Positions 45,428 to 57,000 of a stretch of DNA of 64,000 nt are shown one piece after another (positions within the stretch are counted from its first letter, which is position 1; every line of letters starts with the position of its first letter). Under the pieces are notes generated by a model, which was not told the origin of the DNA, ran no database searches, and worked only from the letters and a program-made list of their open reading frames with translations. The position numbers and the translations under genes are program-made. Source of the DNA: Phragmites australis (lineage: Eukaryota > Streptophyta > Magnoliopsida > Poales > Poaceae); assembly GCF_958298935.1 (NCBI RefSeq), contig NC_084922.1, positions 6,636,501-6,700,500 of the forward strand, written 5' to 3'.

Positions 45428-46038
45428 CGACATGGCTCTATGGCAGCCGAATCAGTAGCATCTTTTGTTGTTGTTGTTTATGTTGTTTATTTTCTTTCAT
45501 TTTCAGTAGTAGGCTAGTAGTAGCTCATGTGTTTGTTCAAACGCACTTGCTGTGCAAACTTGTATGTTTGTTCAGTTGTTTATAGAAAAGGCAAAAAAGA
45601 ACAACGGAAACGAAAGGGAAACATGTGCATTTCTGGCTTCCTTTCTCAGGTATTTACTCACTTGCAGTGTCCTGCCACCACTCTCCAGCATCTATGGACT
45701 ATGAACAGCTTGCACTGGCGACCATAAAAATTCATGGTCAGTCCCCACAATATTGAAGTGAGAATCGCAAGGTAGATTTTGATGTCAGACAAGATGAATT
45801 GCCTACTATAGATAGAACTACCTGCCGCTGTCTGATTTGCTTCAGTTGCTGGACACTACTCCAGGACTTGATCAAGAAAACATCAATGGTTCAAAATTTA
45901 TTGGACGGCGTCGAGTATATCCTGATTGACGATCAAGATCTAGAGATACAATCTTCATCATCCATTCGCAGGACATGGTCTGGTTAGGTTGTTGCCGGCA
46001 GTTAGTACCTTGCTACAAAGGGAAGCAATAAATTGTTA
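45428..46038 (+). other. 3' UTR and downstream of the conserved gene
   Basis: Likely 3' UTR with a TTGTTGTTGTTT run near 45464-45480. No further gene is seen before the MITE cluster. The small frame at 45799-45987 has no recognisable domain. Confidence 0.4.
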
Positions 46039-46620
46039 GGCTATCTCCATACTTTATAAATTTATCATCTATAACATTATTATAATATCATCTAATACTA
46101 TTACAATATTTTTTATTTTTTTTATCTCCAGCAGCTACCCTATTTTCTATCTTCGAATCCACAGTCATCTGTCATGAGTAGTGTTACCGCATTCCTACAA
46201 CATCCGTAATTTGTCGTGCCTCGTGCTACAGTGATGCTTGGCCGCTTCACTATTGCACTGAAAATGGCTTCCGCTGGAGTCGTTTGCGGGCGCTTGGCAT
46301 CGGCATGGCTCCTGTAGCACTAGAGTTGGCCTTAAGAAGTCTCTGCTATCAAGTGCTACAGGAACTGATATGGGATCCTAGCAGAAATGTTATCGAGTGC
46401 TACAGTGTCACTACATTGATGCGACGCAAGCTACTTTAGCGAGGGGAATGACAAATTTGCGGCATGTCCGGAGCTGCGACAATACTGTAGCGAGAAGATG
46501 ACTATAAGTCTAAATAGATAAGGAGAGTAATAGAAAGTAGGAAATACAGTAGCGGCTAGAGATGAAAAAATAATAGATAATATAATTGTATTATAGGGAA
46601 TAAATTTTTAGAGTATTTGC
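46039..46620. mobile_element. Tourist-like MITE(s), first of cluster
   Basis: Begins GGCTATCTCCATAC after a TTA (46036-46038) and shares TCTATAACATTATTAC..TAGCTACCCTATTTTCTA-type internal sequence with the MITE at 32564-32889. An end-like GAGTTGGCC|TTA occurs at about 46323-46334, and a second one-sided end lies at 46620 next to the following MITE. The exact partition is therefore uncertain. Confidence 0.6.
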
Positions 46621-46623
46621 TTA

Positions 46624-46954
46624 GGCCATCTCTAATAGAGGTAGCAAACGCCACCTGCATCATTGTAGCAAACACTTTTGATGTCTATGTTGCCTCCTGT
46701 TGTACTCTAGTAGAGGCAACATCTAGTGCTACAATGTTGCAGGTGTGAAGGAGGTATCTTAAATTTGAGGTATTCTCTTATTCCTTAACACTGTTCACAG
46801 ATATATGACTGTAAGTTTGAATGAAATAGAGTAATGAAAGATAGAAAATATGGTAGTTATTGAAGATGTAAAAAATAGAGTACTATAATATAATTAGAGG
46901 ATACTATAATATTATTATAGAAAATAAATTTTTAAGTATTTATTGGAGATGACC
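46624..46954. mobile_element. Tourist-like MITE, second of cluster
   Basis: This 331-bp element begins GGCCATCTCTAATAGAG and ends TATTGGAGATGACC, with TTA on both sides (46621-46623 and 46955-46957). It is AT-rich with no coding capacity. It directly abuts the preceding MITE. Confidence 0.82.
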
Positions 46955-46957
46955 TTA

Positions 46958-49008
46958 GTAGCTCAGACAACATTCCATGGGTAATGAGCCACAAGAGTGA
47001 AGTGCTACACATTCTTGCATTCTTAGCATTTTCGTCCAGTGTGGAATGTTTTATCTTTCCTGAACTGTGTTTCTTCCAGTGTTCTCATGCGATTACTTGA
47101 TTTTACACTGACACTAGTTTACATGTTCGGTATATACAGTATAAATTCTGAGCTAATCTCTGATACATGATCACCAATTTTTACTCCAAAAATGTTTAGT
47201 GGAAAAGAGTGAAGGATAAGAGATGTGATATGATGTTGAAGCAGCTTGCATCTTTTTTTTTAATCGACTGTTCTTTATTAACCTCAGAAACATTCAATTC
47301 ATTTTTGTACCGCTGCCGCACATGCAAACCTAATTTTGCTGACACGAACTAATTATGCCGAAACCCTTAGGGCTCAGCTTGACCTAATTGTGCTGACACG
47401 AACTAAATGCGTGCCCAGAATACCCATTTTATGCAGGTCAGTAGTAATACCACAGTTCCACTACATTTTCCTTTCCTGTCTTATTTGCCTTTTTGTACCT
47501 TTGTCATCAGATACAACTTTGGTTCTACACCAATTTGAGTTAAACATCCTTTTTGAACCTTTTTTGTCCAAATGTATCCTTTAGCTTTCTTTTGTTCTCT
47601 TGCAAACAAACTTGCTTATTACTGCAGAAAGCTTTGCTTATATAGCATCAGCATCTGAACTTTTCCATTCTACTTTTAATTTTAGTGTCAGAATGTCTTT
47701 TGAGAAATGACTTGTTTGAGGGCGCCACTGACAGCCCTAAATCATATCTTCATTACTTTTCACCCAATTTTTCGTTCATTCAGTGCACTGCTTGTTTTAT
47801 TGGATAACGTTGCACCATTCCCCTTCGTTTCTATCCAAAATTGGAGGATGATAAGTGTGATTATTTGGTTACATGTACTAACAGCTGCGGTCAACAATGT
47901 AGGTGGTGTAACTGCCCACCTGAATGTCTAAACAACATTGTTCTTGAAAGTGCTCTATCTATAAGTGGCGTGTGTTCTTGATTTGTGAGGCAAACTCAGA
48001 TTTGTTCCATTCTTCACCCAATTTTGCAGCCATTTAGTGTTCGCTCCAGATCCAGGTGAGCTTAAAGCTGCTCATGAGAGTCCCACGGAAATAGGGCTTT
48101 ATTATTGCTAGCAACAATGGCAGCATGGCTGGCATGACCACCTGTCCCTAGGATCATCCTCAACCATGCATGAGTAAAAATATTCTCCAAAGTGATGAAC
48201 TGTTTCTAAGGGATGTAGGTTCTTGATTTTGGAAGATACAGGATCCAAAAATGCTCGTCAATTCTACTCTGCAATGTACACTGTAATACAAGGGTACAAT
48301 TTTTTTCACTGTCTGAAATCTTCCACACCAGAAGTAAAAATTGCATCTACATGGTCAAGTCACATGAAGCCTGAACAGTGTTAGATTCTTAGAATCTGCA
48401 ACCAATCAACGCAGCAGCTCTTCCTCATTGGATCGCTGCAACCAACGCAGCACAGGCCCAGTAGTCCACATGGATGCGGATGGAGGCAGGAGCCATGCTA
48501 GCCGCTGAAGCCTGAAGCCCATCAGATGGCAGCATCACGATCCTTCCTGCGGCACCGGCGGCCTCCAGTGATTTCATCCATTCGTACCAAGTACAGTAGC
48601 ATGGTCAAGGAGCTAGTAGAAAGAGGCCACTCAGACCCGTGCTGGTCGCCATCACTTGGGAGATCTTCCCAGCCCTGGAACGTCTCTGCAGATCATCTGC
48701 AACATGCTTATACATGCATGCATGGACACAAGGGGCAGCTTGGTGCCCGCCACAAGACAAGACACAGTGACCCTTGTATGCAGAATTACATGGATGGTGT
48801 CCGAATTCAATTCAGATACAAATATCCGATTCAGCAAAGAAAATTTAGACATATAAAATAAACTCGAAATTCGATGAGAGTGTTGGAATTTGACTTGGAT
48901 TCATGGTGTTCAATTCGAGAAAAAAAATTGAACACGGGTGTATAAATAACACTGCTTGTATGTATAGCAGTAGCAGTGTAAGCATTTCAGAGCTCAGAAG
49001 GGGAAGGG
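46958..49008. other. intergenic sequence, no gene
   Basis: Only short unsupported frames are found. A small direct duplication of CTAATT(T/G)TGCTGACACGAACTAA occurs at about 47328-47350 and 47385-47408. No transposon with clear ends was seen. Confidence 0.4.
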
Positions 49009-49143
49009 GGACCGAGTGATTGCTCAGTCGGCAGGGCACGCTGTCGAGCATCTCGCTTGTCCGGGCTCGAACTCGGATGCTCACCTCCTTCTTAAGTTTA
49101 TTCAAGCCACGGCTTCAAAAAAGAAAGAAAAAAAGAAAAAAAA
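49009..49143 (+). mobile_element. tRNA-derived SINE
   Basis: The 5' part reads like a tRNA-type RNA polymerase III promoter: an A-box-like TTGCTCAGTCGG at about 49020 and a B-box-like GGGCTCGAACTCGG about 40 bases later. A short body is followed by an A-rich tail (49116-49143) interrupted by G. It does not fold as a complete tRNA, so it is a SINE, not a tRNA gene. A target duplication was not identified. Confidence 0.65.
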
Positions 49144-49469
49144 TGGATTTAGATTGGGAGCTGGCAGCAAGCCATGCCTGTTTGATCATCTGCGAAGAAG
49201 TGTTTGCCTAGTGTGGGGTGGGGAGATTGGAGTGAACTGTGACTGTGAGCCCCAAGATGAGATGAGCGTTGCTGTATGCTGTAGTGCAGCTGCTGCTCAT
49301 CACATGGCAGCATGGAGCCCTGTGGTGTTAAATTCCTTGGCCTACTCTGTGGAACGGAAACAATTGCATGTGGAAAGCAGTCTCCCTGATGGAACGAAAT
49401 CTAGCCGGGCCATCTGTTTCCTTGTTCTTGCCCCTTCTGATATACAACCAACCAGTGGCGGAGCTTGAG

Positions 49470-50020
49470 TGGAAACTAAGCGGGAGTCAATCCAACAAAC
49501 TATGCTCCAAATCCTAAAAACAATAGATAACTCAATGCTTGATATGTGTAAAAGTACCTGCATTCTCTGTAGCCTCAATGTGGAAGAAACTACCTATCTT
49601 TTCTTCCAGTGCTGCTTGTTGGTCTTACTGTGGTATTACTTGGGATCATCAACTTGACTTCTTCAGCAGATTCAGCAAGCTAGGAGTAACTTCCCTTATC
49701 CTTTCTTCATGGAGGCCTTCCTCATTGCAGCTTGGGAGGTTTAGAAACAAAGAAACTCAAAAAACTTCAGACATGAGTCTCCTTCTTTCAGTAGCTGGAA
49801 GAATGTTTGGTAAACGATATCCTCCTGCATCTCAACAAAATCCCTAGCCCCCTCAGTTTTTCGTGTTCTTCTTGGTGCTACTCCCTTTATAGCCCCCCCG
49901 CCCCCCCGGCCTGTTGTTCTCTCTTCTCTGTTAATCTATTTTGCTTGTTTGTTTGTTCCGTTCTTTTTTATCAATAAAAATCAACAGTAGGGCACTCCCT
50001 GCTGTATTTCCGTTCAAAAA
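49470..50020 (+). mobile_element. LINE 3'-end fragment (zf-RVT region)
   Basis: The plus frame reads CKSTCILCSLNVEETTYLFF with a second Cys, the zinc-binding zf-RVT motif at the C-terminus of plant LINE polyproteins. It is followed by a decayed tail and a 3' UTR ending in ATCAATAAAAATCAACAGTAGGGC and CTGCTGTATTTCC. The 5' part is missing, as usual for 5'-truncated LINE copies. Confidence 0.6.
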
Positions 50021-50406
50021 ACGAGGAAATAAACACCATTTAAAGTGGGAACAGGGACACTCAGGGCAAATTCGAATTGGGTTAGACCCAATTCCTTCGG
50101 AGAAAAAGAAATTTAGTTTGATGTTCCTGTTAACCCGAACAAGACTAACTATGCCTAGTTTGTACCCACTCAAATAAATCATACATGGAAGAGATTTGCC
50201 AAGTTGTCAGATACTTCAACTTATTTTGCCAGAATTTACGAACAAATTCAATGTCACTCAGGTCGATGAACTACAACACTGTAAATTTCTCGTACAATTT
50301 TCAGATTTTTCGCGCCTGGCCGATCCCTGAAAGAGCACTGCACGACCTCTAATCCATTTCCTTTACCAAGTTTACACGTCATAAACTCAAATTATTAAAA
50401 TCTAGA

Positions 50407-50459
<53 letters not shown>

Positions 50460-51058
50460 TGAAAAACTCTAGCAATCCCACAAGTAAAATTCTCTGGGAA
50501 ACGACGAACACCTCTCTCTGTCTGAACGTTTGTTTTCTTTTCTGAAATAGAATAACTTTTTATTCTCTCTCTAGAGAACTCTGTCTCTTGGCGTCCAAGA
50601 ATTCCCCAGGTAGGCAAGCGTGCGTACTTAGTAGTATCAGATCATTTCACGCACCAATACGATCCGACTCCAATTCCTTTCCGCCGGCCTCCTCTCCTCT
50701 CCTCTCTCCCTTTCCTCACTACCGTTGGCGTTGGCGTTGGCGTTGGCGTTGGCGTTGCGTTCCTACTCCCAACCAAACTGCTATCCGCGCCCCAACCATA
50801 AATAACCTCACCCCTCCCTCTCCATCCTCCCCCCATGCACGCCTGCTTCCTCCCTCCGCTCCACTCCCCGGCGCAATAAACAATCCGGCGGCGCGTCGAG
50901 GTGGTGGCATTGCCAAGATTTGCGTGATTCTTGCACTTATTGGTTATACTTTGTTGGCTAACGTTTTCCTTTTTTCTTTTCTTGGGCTTGTTTGTTTTCC
51001 TGCAGTTTGGTTCAGTTCAGTCCGGTTCAGTTCTTGTTGGCGTTGAGGGGTCGAGTCG
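50021..51058 (+). promoter_or_regulatory. promoter and 5' leader of the TIC32-like gene
   Basis: Contains a 46-base AG dinucleotide repeat (50411-50456) and a GTTGGC hexamer repeated five times at 50724-50753, with pyrimidine-rich leader-like sequence at 50680-50880. A leader intron may end at CCTGCAG (about 51006), 53 bases before the ATG. The transcript start is not fixed. Confidence 0.45.
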
Positions 51059-54000
51059 ATGGGTATCTTGTCGCTCATCACCGGCAAGGCGGGCGCCAGC
51101 GGGTTCGGGTCGGCGTCCACGGCGGAGCAAGTCACCGCCGGCGTCGACGCCAGCCGCCTCACCGTCGTTATCACAGGTAACCATTAATCACTAATCTTCC
51201 CCTATAAACCATTAATCACTAATCAGCCCGTAGATTCCTCAAAAAGTTTGCTCCTTTTTTAATGACACGAGACCAATGGTGGTGCGAACACGCCGTGCCT
51301 TTCTGCTTTGATGTTTCTTGGATAGAACGTCAGTTTTCCTGTGTAATTGGGGTGGTTTGGATCCTCCATCTATCCCTTATTAAGTGTCGGATGGGGAGGT
51401 GAAGTGAGTTTGAGTTCTTTTACTTGCTAATTTATTAGGACAATTGTAAAGAAATTTATTGGTAGTTTGTTATAAAAAATTGTAAAAATACTATTAAAAC
51501 TGGTCCTGATGTTATTGTTAGTTTGTCATAAAAAAATTGTAAAAATACTATTCAAACTGTCATTCGAGTGATATCTTTAAAAAAATAAAAAACCAGAGAA
51601 GTATTTGCAAATGCCCCTAATTTATTTGGCATGTCACCCGTGCACCCTGATTTAATTGCTGGTTATGTGTTGTTGTCATCGGTTTTCTTGCAGCTGTGCT
51701 GGTAGTTGTTGTTGAGATATACTTGCATGTGCAGCCTTGTCTCTGAAATCTTGGATGTGCGATGATTATGTTGTTGAAAGCTCGACGCCATGGTGTCCTG
51801 ATTAATGCTGCTGCTTAGATCTCTACTGATGCTGTGAACTTGCAACTGAAAATTCAATGCTTTGTAATTGCCAAGTAATACTAAACTGGGTAATGGTTTC
51901 TTGGTTTGATTTGTGTGTAATTTTAGTGACCATCTAGCGCCCTTTTTGTATCAGCAGTTTTTCTTTTAAACAAAAATCTCTTTCGGTGTGTGCGTTGGAT
52001 AGTCGGAAAGGTGGGTTTATTTCTGGATTTATGACGGTGCTGCAATATCCTTTCGTATGTAGTTGACTGCTAACCATGTGTTGTTGGCACTAGTTTTCTT
52101 ACAACTGCACAAATCCTAGTTGAGATGGACGTTCAGTCTTCCTGTGAACAGTGAACTGACTACCAATTAACATCTCTTTGTCACAACGACCTATATCTTA
52201 CTGTAAAATTACATGAGAACTCGATGCACAAGTAATAAAGGACTTCTATGTATCAAAGTTCAATGTTGTTATGTCGATGATGATTTCCTGCTCAACATTG
52301 TGGTTAGATTGCAGTGGGCTAATGGATTTTCTTTTTTTTTCCTGGTGTGTGGAATCTGGATATTTCTTCTTTTTTGTGTGGAAAAGGAGAGTTTGAGCTA
52401 GGGTCCATGTGGTCTTTAAGTACAATTATTTTGTGTGACCTTGAATCAATTGTCTGTAGAGTAATGTTGTTTGTTCTTTTTACAAGCACTAACTGGCAAC
52501 TACACCTGCTTTTGTTGAGATGCATCTTGTGCTTTCATGGTAAAAAGGCATTTTTGATCAGAATCGCAAGCATCTCACCAATAGTAACATCACACTAATA
52601 TAATCTTGTACTATTTTATTGAGTTCCTAAGTCTTAAGTACCACATTTTTATTAATATAACTACTTCTCCGTGTACAAAGAAAAGTTGAGGGGAACTGAG
52701 ATGCTGTGGCACTAACTCTGCACCTGGGTCCTTGTATCATTATTTTGATGAGACCACAATTTATGAATTGGCAGGCACATTTCCATCTCTCCTTTTCTCG
52801 CACATAATTTCTCACAGCAATGCCGTTCCATGTAACTCTAAGCCTATTGCAAGTGTAACCAGGTCTACAGTGGCGGGATCCTTTCAGTTAGATGGCTATC
52901 ATCCTCTATCCTTTTCATTTCACTATACTGTTTTGGGGGCTTAGTTGTTTGCTTGAATTTCACAAAAGTTGGAAATTTGGTCCCTTTTCCTATGGTTGGT
53001 TGCCAGTTGATTATTTGCATTTATTGAGAATCAATCCTAGTTGGTTGCCAGTTCAACCTTACATGGAAGCTTTCCTAGAAGTTTAAGACTTTAGATTAAT
53101 GTTCTAATTTTCAAAAAAGTAAATACACATGTATCTACATGATGAGGATTCATTTACTGATGAAACTGCAAATAAAAATAGTTGCTATAGAAGGAGGGAT
53201 ATGTTGGAAGCTTCTGTGGGAGTAAATTTGATACCATTACCATTTATGTGTGTTGGGATGTATGGAAGGAGAGTAATTCAGGATTTTTCAGTCAAGGGTG
53301 TCAGAGTGCTCAGGAGGTCAAAGGCTTGTCATTTAACTAAGAGATCCATCTCTGGCAATAGAACCCTAGCTGGATTCGGATACCAAATGTTAGGGTAAAT
53401 ATCTACTGGGAGGATAGCCGAACTGCATCGGTTGCTAGGGGAGAGATTAGGCTATAGATTGGAAAGACAGCATATTGGGGGAGACTAGAGAAGGGGATTG
53501 AGAATTAGATCTATTTTTCTTACTTGATTGATGCGCGGATGTCCCTAGAGAGCGGAGATTACAATCCTAAATCAACTCTAAATCCTAACTTACCTAATTT
53601 ATCTCTAGCTTAATTGAAAACTAATCAAACTCTATCTCCTAATCCAAATCAAATCTAACTTCTACCAAACTTATCTCTTAATTAAATGGCAAGACTTGAC
53701 CTCCTGCCATAACATCACTTGCACTACAAGGCCGCCGGGCACTGTTCATGCGCATGAACAGTAATTCCTGAGTGTGGACAGTAACCTTTGCACATAACTG
53801 ATTAAGAGTCGAAAAATCTGGTACCAACATGTAGAGGGCTCTGTATTGGGACTAGTTAATATTTCTTATTCATGAGGCATGGGTTTCTGTTTCTTATTCA
53901 CGAAGCTCAGAATAATTTCTTCTAGGGATGCATTTGTAACCATTCCCTTTCCTAAAATACAGTCTTCACCTGCCATCAATTTAGTTGAGTAAAATCTAAG

Positions 54001-57000
54001 TTGATCACTATCAGTCCTCGTTCCTAAGATGTCGAACATCTATTCCCGTGCTAAATTTATTGAAAGTTGTGACTGTTATTGAAAGTTGTGACTGACATCT
54101 TTCAGGAGGAGCTAGTGGCATTGGTCTGGAGACCTCAAGAGTCTTCGCCCTGAGAGGAGCCCATGTCATAATTGCCGCGAGAAACACAGAGGCTGCATCA
54201 GAAGCAAGGAAGACTATCATGGAGACAAACCCAATAGCACATATTGATGTTCTGAAGCTTGACCTGAGCTCCCTCAAGTCTGTCAGGGCTTTTGCGGACC
54301 AGTTCAACTCGATGAATCTTCCTCTGAACATCTTGATGTAACCCTCTTCACCTCTTGTTACACTTGTCTTACTTTGATATGAAAAGTTCCTGTGCTTTGG
54401 TTAAATTTCTTTTCAGCTTAGATGTATATTAGTTACACATCATTTTTAGCGCTTTCCTTGTCTAAGTTACACTGAATAAAGCCTTACAGAATCCTTCTTT
54501 GCTCTGCAGAAACAATGCAGGTGTGATGTTTTGCCCTTTTCAACTATCTGAAGATGGGGTTGAGATGCAATTTGCCACCAATCATCTCGGTATTCTTGCA
54601 CTGTTAACATGTCTTTCTTGAAAGTTGAAACAGCTAAAAATTGCTTGTCTGGCAATGACATTTGTTTTCTCAGGACACTTTCTGCTTACCAATCTCCTCC
54701 TCGATAATATGAAAGCCACTGCTAAGTCTACGGGTATTGAGGGTCGCATTGTGAACTTGTCATCAGTTGCCCACCTCCATACATATCCAAATGGAATTCA
54801 GTTTGATAAACTCAACGATGAGAAAATGTATGTGCTTTTATGGTTCTTTGTAGGTATCAACTATTGATGGAACTCCAAATAACGATATTTTATTGGCAGA
54901 TACCACGATAAAATGGCTTATGGACAATCTAAGCTGGCAAACTTACTGCATGCAAAGGAGCTCTCTAGACGGCTTAAGGTATTATTTTGTTCTCCTAATG
55001 TTCTCCATTTTTTTACTCTTTCCAGAAGGATAGAAACCTGAAGACAAACGTTTTGTCCATCATGGCCATGATGATTTTGCCTGTTGCACTATTTTTATTT
55101 TTTTTCGAGAACATGCCTGGGCATGTTTTTTCATTAAGAGGAAAAGCTGAAATAGAGGTTATAGACGGCCTGTTCCTTGTCCGACAAACGGCAAGAAGCA
55201 TAGGCAAGCAGGCAAACTGAAGAAACGAAGAAAGCCTTGAGCTGCGATTACAAAAATAAGAAAGGGCGACCTACAACCAGCTACTACCAGAACTAAACTT
55301 GAAGGAACTGCAACAACTGATCATTCCCGGCCAAGATCCAACAGCGACGGTCATTCGGACAAGGCGCTAAGGCGGCTGCAAGATGTTCAGCAACCCGGTG
55401 TTGCCAGCCATCATCCAGATCCGAGCTTCCTCTAAAATTGCCTAGCTCAAATTGCCCGCCAGAACCGTCGAACGATTGAAAACGCGGCGATTCCTCTCCT
55501 TCCATAAGCACCAGGAGGCCAGAATAAAGGGAGTCAAAACCACGGCACAAGCTCTTAGGAATCCTCTTGCGCGACGAAAGCCACCAGCCGACCAAATCGG
55601 AATCCATTGTAGGGACGAGATGTTGAAGATGTGCCGGCCTCAACAGATGGAACCACACTTCTTGGCTATAAACACATCCCAAGAGCAAGTGATGAATGGT
55701 TTCTGTGGCATGACAACAGAGAGAGCAGGGACCTCCGTTCCTGAGGTTGTGATGCTGAACGTGATCATTCGTCCAGCACCGGCCATAGAGAGACAACCAA
55801 AGAAAAAACTTACATTTTACCCGTGCCTTGGACATCCATAGCTATTTGGCCCCAGGGAGTTCCGTCTGTCCAAGGAAGAAGGCCCTGTAATCCTACGATG
55901 GCGAGTATTGTTGGTTCGCAGACCAACGCCAAACGAACTTGTCCGGTACTTCTAACAACACGACCGTGTCCAGCGTGTCCCACACCCTTAGGAACTCGAC
56001 CAAGACGAGAACCGAGAGAGAGCCTGTAATGTCACGGACTCAGCGGCGGTTGCAAAGAGCTTCTGCCACAGTGCGGGAACGTGCGTTGCGACTGATGACC
56101 GCACTGAACAAGTGAGGCGCAATAAGCTTAATTGAAGTTCTGGCGAGCCATTTGTCGGTCCAGAAAAGGGCCTTGAGACCATTGCCGATCTCCACCGAGA
56201 AGGAGGTTTCAAACATTGCCTTGATGATGCGATCACCCTTCGCCGGCAGAGACACCCAAGTGCGTGAGTTGTCCACCCGTCGCAACCATTCCCATCGTAG
56301 ACGAAGCGCGAGATCAAGGTACGAGAGCTCATGGATCCCCAGCCCGCCAAGCGATAGCGAACGGCAAACCCTCAGCCAAGCAACAAGACAGCAACCCCCA
56401 GAAACCGAATCGGTGCCGCGCCAGATGAAAGCTCGGCGCAGCTTGTCGATAGCTTGTATTGCCCATGGTGGCAAGCACACGGCGATAGACATATAGACCG
56501 GGATGGCCGTGAGAGTCAATTTTGTGAGAACGATGCGGCCAGCCGTAGTCTTTCCAAGTGGGCAGGTGGTCTGCCACGGCATCGACAAGAGGTTGGATAT
56601 CACATTTGCGCAACTTCCCCAAAGACAAAGGCACTCCAAGATATTTAACTGGAAAATCAGAGATCCGACAAGGGAAGAAACGCTGCACATACTCCAGGTC
56701 CATCTCCAAGCACCGTATCAGAGACACTTGACATTTGTTCAGATTGGAGTGGAGACCGGAGGCAGCAGCAAACACATCCAAGATGCCTTTGATCAAGACC
56801 AAGTCTTGCTCACAAGGGGATATGAAAACCACCAAATCATCCGCATATAGCGAAGCCCTGTTCTTGATTTCCGGTGCGCCCAGGTTTTTGAACAGCGAAC
56901 AACTGTCAGCACAGGAGATCAAGGCGTTGAGAGCCTCCATCACGAGCACAAACAAAAGGGGGGAAAGAGGGTCGCCCTAGCGAAGGCCACGGGCATGGCA

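Noticed and set aside
49009..49090. Possible tRNA gene
   Set aside because: Only A- and B-box-like words are present. Acceptor and anticodon stems cannot be formed, and the A-rich tail points to a SINE.
55452..55841. Plus-strand frame of 129 codons in the TIC32 intron
   Set aside because: It is the complement of the LINE zf-RVT coding region on the minus strand.
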